Source: Trichaptum fuscoviolaceum (lineage: Eukaryota; Basidiomycota; Agaricomycetes; Hymenochaetales; Trichaptaceae). Taken from it: 64,000 bases of DNA. Made by a program: the position numbers and the translations under genes. The stretch spans positions 1,389,671-1,453,670 of the forward strand of contig CAJSYZ010000002.1 in the NCBI GenBank assembly GCA_910574455.1, in the 5' to 3' direction. Position 1 is the stretch's first letter, and each line of letters begins with the position of its first letter. The notes beneath the pieces are model-generated. The model saw only the letters and a program-made list of their open reading frames with translations, was not told the origin of the DNA and searched no databases. Positions 57,601 through 64,000 of the stretch are shown here, piece by piece.

Positions 57601-58888
57601 CAGACAGTCGTTGAACAAAGATAGCACCTCCTTAGCGAAGGATCCAATCACCCATTTGAGGGGACGGTATCCAACGCCCGAGGGGCCAGGAGCAGACAAG
57701 TTGGAAGTGCCGGCCAGGGCGTCCATAAGCTCTTTCATGAGTATTGGAGGCGCCGCTGCAGAAGGTGGGGGCAGCGGGCGTAGGCCCGCTGCTGGAAGTG
57801 GAGGGGGAGGAGGAAAGTAGGTAGAATGAAACAACTCAGCTTTCTCCTGCTCAGTGGTGGTGAAGGTGCCGTCTGGTTTCCTCAGCGAAGGCACAGGAGT
57901 AGGGCGGATACCAAGGCCGCGCTTGGCCCAGCTCCAGATATTGGTGGAATTGGCGTCTTTGACCTGTTCTGCATAGAACACGCGACGCGCTGCTCTGGTG
58001 GTGGCTTTGAAGGCGCGTTTAGCAGCGGCGCGCAAACGGGCGGTAGGGGCGTCCTTAATTGCCGCGAGTGAGGATGAGCACTCAGGGGACCACCATGGGA
58101 CCTCTGTCTTGGAGCGCTTTCTGGGTTTAGTCATGGACTCCATCGCCGCCACCATTGCAGATTGAATGGCTTTGGCTTTGGCATCTAGTTCAGCCTTGTC
58201 TGACGCAGGAAGCGCAAACGCCTCATGCAGCAAGGGGAAGGCGGTAGCACACCACGCCTCTCTGTCATCATTAGACAGTCTGGGAGGCCGTGGAAGGTGG
58301 ACGAATGGTCCAACTGGCACCTCCCATGTGAGTAGGGTGTGGTCTGAGAGAGCGGAGTGGGAGCTGGTGAAGGTATCCATCACCTGCTCTGGTGGGATGT
58401 TGGGCGCAGTCCAAACCATATCGATCGGACAACGCGGCCCATCTTTACCCGGATGAGTGTCCACATCTGGGTGATGGGCAGGCTCATGTCCATGCTCTCG
58501 GAAGAAGTCATCCAAGGGTTGCCCCCTGTTTGACTCGGCATTGGAACATGGCAACTCTGACCAGGAACGATGCCGGCGATTGAACTCGCCAGCAATTGTT
58601 AGGGAAGCGGCTATTGCCGGGGTGAGATTGAAGAGAAACGACTCACCTGGGTAAGTGGGGGTTGGGGCGGTGCGCTCTGGAGCCTGCTGACCGTAGTAAT
58701 TGCAGAGGCGGACAGTGTGGGTAGAGCGAACCTCAATAGTCAGGACATCAGTGCCATGTGACGCTGCACCGACGATAGACCATGAGTGTGTTGGGAGGGA
58801 CCGTGAAACGTAAGTAACCACTCGCGGACGGGTGGCCGGTGGGAGGCAGGGGACGTAACCTGGAATAGAAGGGACATTGAAGACGTCA

Positions 58889-58890
<2 letters not shown>
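54697..58890 (-). mobile_element. L4: minus-strand LINE, 5' part cut by L5
   Basis: It starts with a 25-nt T run, then the 3' UTR with hairpin, RNase H, RT and endonuclease, and is interrupted at 58890, near ORF2 codon 54, by the T run of L5. It lies inside L3 ORF2. Confidence 0.92.
55057..58890 (-). pseudogene. L4 ORF2, three frameshifts, N terminus missing
   Basis: On the minus strand the endonuclease (EFNRRHRSW, with Glu in place of Asp in the GDFN motif), RT and RNase H are all present but in four frame segments. Indels lie at about 57333 (early RT), 56408 (between RT and RNase H) and 55417 (C-terminal Cys/His region). The GDFN to GEFN change would by itself weaken or kill the nuclease. 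Confidence 0.88.
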
Positions 58891-58921
<31 letters not shown>

Positions 58922-60653
58922 GCTTTATTATTCCTGCAGCATAGCTAAGTACATGACCTATCTACAACGGAGGCGCCCGTCATCGAGGTAAACTACGAAA
59001 CTGGGCGGGAGGTGCCCGCCACCGAAGGTGGCGGCTAAGTGGGCGCACCGCCTATTAAAGAAAGGGAAAGGAAGAGGAGAGATTGGTTTACATATCACCG
59101 CGCCCATGTCAAGGTGCAGGTGAACCTACACTACAAGCACAAACGAAGTTTAGAAAAGAGGGCGCGTCCGGGCACAGTACCTGGGCGTTAACCTGGGTAA
59201 AGCACCGTTCTGTCTGGGATCGCTGGTGCCTCATACATACAAAGAGAGTAAGTTGCATCAGAGATCAAGAGGAGGGTCTGAAACGTGACCGTTAAAATCA
59301 TAAAGATCCGGGTCCGTGTCCTGAGTGCGTGGTCCAAGGGCGCGCCGTACGTACACACGAAGGGTCGTTAGGTCCATGTCCTGGTCGGTTGGGAGGCCAT
59401 CTAGCTCCATCATCGCAAACGCAAGGCGGATGGCAGCTGAGGTGCGCTGAGTGGGGCGGTCGAGATGCTTAGTGAACTTAAGCCACTTGCGAATCACGTC
59501 GATAAGGGGTTCATCTGCCCACTCTGTGTGGTGGGCTGGGAGTGGGGTGCCTTTGGGCCAGACCTTACCAATCCAAGGGCGGAAAGTCTCGCAACCACCA
59601 AGTATGTGGGCGGCGGTGTGGGCAGGCCAAGGGGGGTGATTGTGCCAACGACAGTAGGTGATCAGGCCGTTTCTGCGCCTATATTCTGGGCTCATGCGCA
59701 TCCAGTACGCCCCAAAGGGGCCAGCGCAGCAGAGGACTTGAGCAACTGCTGAAATCTCAGCGCGGGGGTAGGTGTCCGACATCTCCATGAGTGCGCGCGG
59801 ACGACGTTTTGGTGGGCCTGTGATTGCCAAGTACTTGTCGGCAGTTGAGGCAGTGGCATGGGCGAGGTGAGCCTCCCATTGCTTCTGGGCGTTGAGGGTG
59901 TTCTGCTTGCGGAGGGCGGATATCGAAGGAAGGGAAGATGAGGGTGGCAGTTCTGTGGCTTTCTTTGCCTCTTCATCAGCCCATTTGTTTCCTGGGACGC
60001 CTGAGTGACCCGGGCACCAGTGAAACTCGATTTTGAGGTTGGGATGAATGTCCAGCAGGTTGGTGATACCTGCTTTCCAAGCGAGTAGTAAGTGGGCGCC
60101 AGGTGCTGATGGCCAGTCGCGGACAAGGCGAAGGGCGGTTAGCGAATCTGACATGAAGACAATGGACTCCACTTCCAGGAGGTGGCGGCCAAAGTGAGAG
60201 GCGGCCCAAGCTGGAGCAGACGCAAGGGAGAAGATCTCAGCGTCAGTGGCAGTGGCGATTTTGGGGGAAGCGCAGTGTCTGAAGCCCAAGCGATGTTGAC
60301 CGCGCATAGCGACAATTGCTGAGCCAGACTTGTGCTCGAGTCTGGAGCCGTCTGTGAAGATCTGGACGGAGGTGGTGGTGCACAGAGAGTTGGCAGATGC
60401 GACAAACGCCTGGCGAGTGTCAGTGTCAACGGGACCGGCAGGGATGGCAAATTTGAGGCGTCCGCCAGCAAAAGCAAGGGGATCCTCCCAAGGAGAGTGT
60501 GTGTACGCAGGGACCTGTTGGGCAATCGGGACACGGTCGGCAAGCGAAGAAGAGTACAGGCGTGGTTTTTGTGCTGCAGGAATAGCACGTCTACCTACAG
60601 AATGAGGAGTGCGCCAAAGGCGAAGAGCATGATTAGTTTTAAGATAATTGAAA
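58891..60653 (-). mobile_element. L5: minus-strand LINE 3' part, cut by L6
   Basis: A 30-nt T run opens it, the longest tail in the window, then 3' UTR and the ORF2 C-terminal part. At 60653 it stops in ATTGAAA, where related copies continue ATTGAAATAAAACTG, and L6 begins. Confidence 0.92.
59258..60653 (-). pseudogene. L5 ORF2 C-terminal 465 codons, open frame, cut by L6
   Basis: The frame is uninterrupted from the end of RT through RNase H (QIFTDGSRLEHKSGSA, ATDAEIFSL, SDSLTALRLV, HWCPGHSGVPGNKWADE) to the stop. The C-terminal CCAGPFGAYW, WHNHPP and GGCETF residues suggest a zinc-binding tail like that of other RNase H LINEs. The upstream part lies beyond L6, outside the window. Confidence 0.88.
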
Positions 60654-60721
60654 CATCCTTCTTGACCTCTAACCACTACCTTCCCGATTTGGTCGAGCCC
60701 CCCCGCTCCCATCGGTTAGGC

Positions 60722-62683
60722 ATGGCAGACAGCCACACATCTAAGAAACCGTCTATCGCGGCCAAACCTGGTCGGTCGTCAGCGTCTGCCGCTGCCGCCG
60801 CCACTGGCCAACCCCCCTCCGTCACCGTTGTTGCCCCGGCAACGACATCGACCGCCACCCCCGTCCCCTCGGCTCTGGGCTCGCCTGTACAGCTCAGACA
60901 AAGGGAACTCGATGTACTACCACCCTCCTCACCACTCCCACCTAGCTCTGATGCTGATATGCCGTTGGCCTTCCCGGCAACACCGCGCGCGGGTGAGAAG
61001 CGTACGGCCTCTGTCCTGTCCCCACTACCGGGGCGCCCTGCTCCCCCCACTGATTCCATTCCGGAACATGAGATGGCACTAATACATGGCATGTACCATC
61101 TCTGGGACACCCTCTCTGACAAGCTCACGGCCAACTTCGCTGACCTGAGCAAGACCCCCCACGAGCGAATGATGTTGAACGCCAGCACACTAGGTGGACT
61201 GTATGCAGCAACCTACACAATGCTGTCGACACTTGTGGATGGGAAGGATGCTAACCCCAATGTCAAAGAGTATGCTGACCTTGCGGCAGCTGCCTTCCAA
61301 CAACACCACGCCGAAACCGGCGTCCCACTCCCCCCACCATTTGTACCCCCCTCCACCCCAGACGACGAACCAGCATCTAGCAAGAGCATGGCCACTATGA
61401 ACAAGGCTCTTGGACAGCTGATCAAGGAAGTCCGCGTTGTGCAGAAGCAGAATGCAGGCATCAGTAAGTTGAACAGCGATGTTGGCACCCTCTCCAGACA
61501 GGTGCAGACTCTACTTGACCGGCCTCCACCTCGCCCCCCTCGCATCAACCCGCCGCCACCCCCCCAGGTAGCTCCGGCCCCAGTCCCACTCACCTACGCT
61601 CAGGTGGCAGCTGCTACTGCCCCAGCACCCCCGGTTACCACCACCCCAGCCCCCCAGGCCAAGGGCAGGACCACTCCCAAGAAGGCGCCCTCTACAGGAC
61701 GTGCCTCACCCCCACCACCCAAGATGTACGCCAAGGAGCCGACCTTGGTGTTTACAGCTAGCCCCTACATCCCAGCAGCTAAGCGCAAGTCTGGTGCCGC
61801 CCTCACAACTGCGGTGCGTAATTTCTTTGCTGAGCTGCCCACCACAAAGCGTCTGCTGGTGCGGTCTGCGGTTTTCAACACTAAAGGCCGCATTGTATGC
61901 ACGTTCACTAACCGTCCAGGCTCTACTGAGGGCATGGCGGTTGAAAGCGCTCTTGATAGCCATGCGGGTGCCCTGTGTGCTCACTTGGCTCCCATTTGCT
62001 ACACGGGTACCATGCAAGTGCCGCCGGTACTCACTGCAACCCGGGTCCGTCCGCGGTCCACCCTTAGGATTTCCATGGTCCCTACTAGGGACACTACTCT
62101 TCCCAAGGGTCAGCGGACGACGTACACTCAGGAGGATCTGCTGGCCGAGTTCCACAGCAATCCCATCCTTAGCGACCTCCAGTACATTGTCCCCCCCCAT
62201 TACACAGCACAATCGGATGCACTCGAGAAAGAGAAACTCGAGATTTGCCCGGTTATATTCACCTTTGCAGACAAGGAGAAAGGAGAAATACGCGAGAAGC
62301 TCCTCAAAAAGCCGACCGTGTGGCTCTTCGGAATCCGACTCCGCCTATCCATCCCACCAATGCGCCCAGGCTTCTCTCAGTGCGACAGATGCCAGGCGCT
62401 TGGTCATTCCAGCAGGGGCTGCAAGGCCCCCATCACATGTGCGTATTGCGCCGGCCCGCATGCCACTAAATATCACCGCTCGAAGTGCCCAACCTGCGCT
62501 CAGGAAGCTGTTCCAGCTGGCACTCCATGCTCCCATCCCCGTCTCTGCGCTAACTGTCAGGGCCCCCATAGAGCCACCTCTGTGAAGTGCCCCCAGAGGC
62601 GTAAGTATGCCCCTTCACCAAACGATGATGAGTCCGATTCAGACTCTGATTCGCCCGATGACACTATGGAGCAAGGAGAATGA
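60722..62683 (+). CDS. L6 ORF1, zinc-knuckle nucleic-acid-binding protein
   Basis: A 653-aa intact ORF starting MADSHTSKKPS. The open frame reaches back into antisense L5, but this ATG is conserved in L2, L3 and L6 and follows the shared 5' UTR. The N-terminal third is low-complexity Ala/Pro/Ser, then a helical segment (MALIHGMYHLWDTLSDKL), a coiled-coil-like stretch (KQNAGISKLNSDVGTLSRQV), a Pro/Ala linker, and an RRM-like or esterase-unrelated central domain I cannot name. The C-terminal Cys/His block has several CCHC-type knuckles (CDRCQALGHSSRGC, CAYCAGPHATKYHRSKC, CANCQGPH). It ends with an acidic Ser-Asp run. It probably coats LINE RNA. Confidence 0.9.
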   Translation: MADSHTSKKPSIAAKPGRSSASAAAAATGQPPSVTVVAPATTSTATPVPSALGSPVQLRQRELDVLPPSSPLPPSSDADMPLAFPATPRAGEKRTASVLSPLPGRPAPPTDSIPEHEMALIHGMYHLWDTLSDKLTANFADLSKTPHERMMLNASTLGGLYAATYTMLSTLVDGKDANPNVKEYADLAAAAFQQHHAETGVPLPPPFVPPSTPDDEPASSKSMATMNKALGQLIKEVRVVQKQNAGISKLNSDVGTLSRQVQTLLDRPPPRPPRINPPPPPQVAPAPVPLTYAQVAAATAPAPPVTTTPAPQAKGRTTPKKAPSTGRASPPPPKMYAKEPTLVFTASPYIPAAKRKSGAALTTAVRNFFAELPTTKRLLVRSAVFNTKGRIVCTFTNRPGSTEGMAVESALDSHAGALCAHLAPICYTGTMQVPPVLTATRVRPRSTLRISMVPTRDTTLPKGQRTTYTQEDLLAEFHSNPILSDLQYIVPPHYTAQSDALEKEKLEICPVIFTFADKEKGEIREKLLKKPTVWLFGIRLRLSIPPMRPGFSQCDRCQALGHSSRGCKAPITCAYCAGPHATKYHRSKCPTCAQEAVPAGTPCSHPRLCANCQGPHRATSVKCPQRRKYAPSPNDDESDSDSDSPDDTMEQGE

Positions 62684-64000
62684 TTGACACACTCCGTGTC
62701 CTTCAGTGGAATGCTGCCCACTCATTAGCAGCAATTCATTCTCTTTTTCCTCTCCTTGCTAACAATCCCCGTCCCCCACACCTTCTACTTATCCAGGAAC
62801 CGCCCTGGTACAAGATTGGTACCCAACCCTCATTGACTAACCCAGAGGGAGATGACGTCTTCAATGTCCCTTCTATTCCAGGTTACGTCCCCTGCCTCCC
62901 ACCGGCCACCCGTCCGCGAGTGGTTACTTACGTTTCACGGTCCCTCCCAACACACTCATGGTCTATCGTCGGTGCAGCGTCACATGGCACTGATGTCCTG
63001 ACTATTGAGGTTCGCTCTACCCACACTGTCCGCCTCTGCAATTACTACGGTCAGCAGGCTCCAGAGCGCACCGCCCCAACCCCCACTTACCCAGGTGAGT
63101 CGTTTCTCTTCAATCTCACCCCGGCAATAGCCGCTTCCCTAACAATTGCTGGCGACTTCAATCGCCGGCATCGTTCCTGGTCAGAGTTGCCATGTTCCAA
63201 TGCCGAGTCAAACAGGGGGCAACCCTTGGATGACTTCTTCCGAGAGCATGGACATGAGCCTGCCCATCACCCAGATGTGGACACTCATCCGGGTAAAGAT
63301 GGGCCGCGTTGTCCGATCGATATGGTTTGGACTGCGCCCAACATCCCACCAGAGCAGGTGATGGATACCTTCACCAGCTCCCACTCCGCTCTCTCAGACC
63401 ACACCCTACTCACATGGGAGGTGCCAGTTGGACCGTTCGTCCACCTTCCACGGCCCCCCAGACTGTCTAATGATGACAGAGAGGCTTGGTGTGCTACGGC
63501 CTTCCCCTTGCTGCATGAGGCGTTCGCGCTTCCGGCGTCAGACAAGGCTGAACTAGATGCCAAAGCCAAAGCCATTCAATCTGCAATGGTGGCGGCGATG
63601 GAATCAATGACTAAACCCAGAAAGCGCTCCAAGACAGAGGTCCCATGGTGGTCCCCTGAGTGCTCATCCTCACTCGCGGCAATTAAGGACGCCCCTACCG
63701 CCCGTTTGCGCGCCGCTGCTAAACGCGCCTTCAAAGCCACCACCAGAGCAGCGCGTCGCGTGTTCTATGCAGAACAGGTCAAAGACGCCAATTCCACCAA
63801 TATCTGGAGCTGGGCCAAGCGCGGCCTCGGTATCCGCCCTACTCCTGTGCCTTCGCTGAGGAAACCAGACGGCACCTTCACCACCACTGAGCAGGAGAAA
63901 GCTGAGTTGTTTCATTCTACCTACTTTCCTCCTCCCCCTCCACTTCCAGCAGCGGGCCTACGCCCGCTGCCCCCACCTTCTGCAGCGGCGCCTCCAATAC
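62680..64000 (+). CDS. L6 ORF2, endonuclease part, continues beyond the window
   Basis: The ATG overlaps the ORF1 stop as ATGA, so translation probably depends on termination-reinitiation. The frame is open to the edge. The APE-type endonuclease has LLLIQEPPW, TIAGDFNRRHRSW and SDHTLLTWEV with the expected Glu, Asp, Asn and His residues; the linker RKRSKTEVPWWSPEC and a Pro-rich stretch follow. RT and RNase H are expected to the right. Confidence 0.9.
   Translation, partial: MIDTLRVLQWNAAHSLAAIHSLFPLLANNPRPPHLLLIQEPPWYKIGTQPSLTNPEGDDVFNVPSIPGYVPCLPPATRPRVVTYVSRSLPTHSWSIVGAASHGTDVLTIEVRSTHTVRLCNYYGQQAPERTAPTPTYPGESFLFNLTPAIAASLTIAGDFNRRHRSWSELPCSNAESNRGQPLDDFFREHGHEPAHHPDVDTHPGKDGPRCPIDMVWTAPNIPPEQVMDTFTSSHSALSDHTLLTWEVPVGPFVHLPRPPRLSNDDREAWCATAFPLLHEAFALPASDKAELDAKAKAIQSAMVAAMESMTKPRKRSKTEVPWWSPECSSSLAAIKDAPTARLRAAAKRAFKATTRAARRVFYAEQVKDANSTNIWSWAKRGLGIRPTPVPSLRKPDGTFTTTEQEKAELFHSTYFPPPPPLPAAGLRPLPPPSAAAPPI

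Larger units (their letters stand above)
60654..64000 (+). mobile_element. L6: plus-strand LINE, intact so far, runs off the window
   Basis: It begins CATCCTTCTTGACC directly at the break in L5. It has a 68-bp 5' UTR, intact ORF1 and the first 440 codons of ORF2 without a break. It is the best reference copy here. Confidence 0.92.

Noticed and set aside
60332..62683. A 783-aa open frame as one protein.
   Set aside because: Its first 130 codons are antisense L5 ORF2; the conserved LINE ORF1 start is at 60722.
1..64000. CRISPR arrays, operons, biosynthetic clusters or rRNA.
   Set aside because: No regularly spaced repeats, bacterial gene order, synthase genes or rRNA sequence were found on either strand.

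Overview
The window is nuclear DNA of a filamentous basidiomycete fungus, most likely an Agaricomycete (mushroom-forming). The evidence is dense 50-60 nt GT-AG introns, eukaryotic single-copy genes (UBR1, TRM2, MSH4), Ty3 chromoviruses with C-terminal chromodomains, and RNase H-bearing LINEs of the kind common in fungi. Nothing bacterial or viral is present.

Left third (1-16111) is ordinary gene space with five genes, all readable through canonical or GC-AG introns: UBR1 (-, its 3' end lies outside the window), TRM2 (+), an FAD-dependent oxidoreductase (-), an amidase (+) and the meiotic MutS homologue MSH4 (+). UBR1/TRM2 and oxidoreductase/amidase are divergent pairs sharing short promoters. 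MSH4 reconstructs as 27 exons, among them exons of only 8, 12, 13 and 20 nt; the 8-nt exon completes the Walker A motif.

From 16112 the sequence becomes repetitive. A degenerate stretch and a fragment of the splicing factor gene CLF1 end abruptly at the LTR of an 11.1-kb Ty3 chromovirus, here called G1 (17533-28646, minus). Its gag-pol is broken by frameshifts and in-frame TGA codons. Between pol and the 3' LTR it carries an intact four-exon gene on the opposite strand, for a Cys-rich, acidic, coiled-coil protein of 649 aa.

From 28647 to the end everything is nested retrotransposons. Seven copies of one LINE family (L0 to L6) insert into each other: L0 (-) fragment, L1 (-) split by L2 (+) and then L3 (+); L3 entered by L4 (-), L4 by L5 (-), L5 by L6 (+, running off the right edge). 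L2 is also split by a second Ty3 chromovirus G2 (32482-39189, minus, 5-bp target duplication). L3 is split by a copia element C1 (46592-52409, identical LTRs) and by a 221-bp LTR-like insertion that carries a tRNA-like sequence with Pol III A and B boxes.

The LINE encodes ORF1 (zinc-knuckle nucleic-acid-binding protein) and ORF2 (APE endonuclease, reverse transcriptase, RNase H), joined by an ATGA stop-start overlap. All three visible LINE 5' ends begin at the same base. Most copies carry single-base indels, so only L6 appears open as far as it can be seen.
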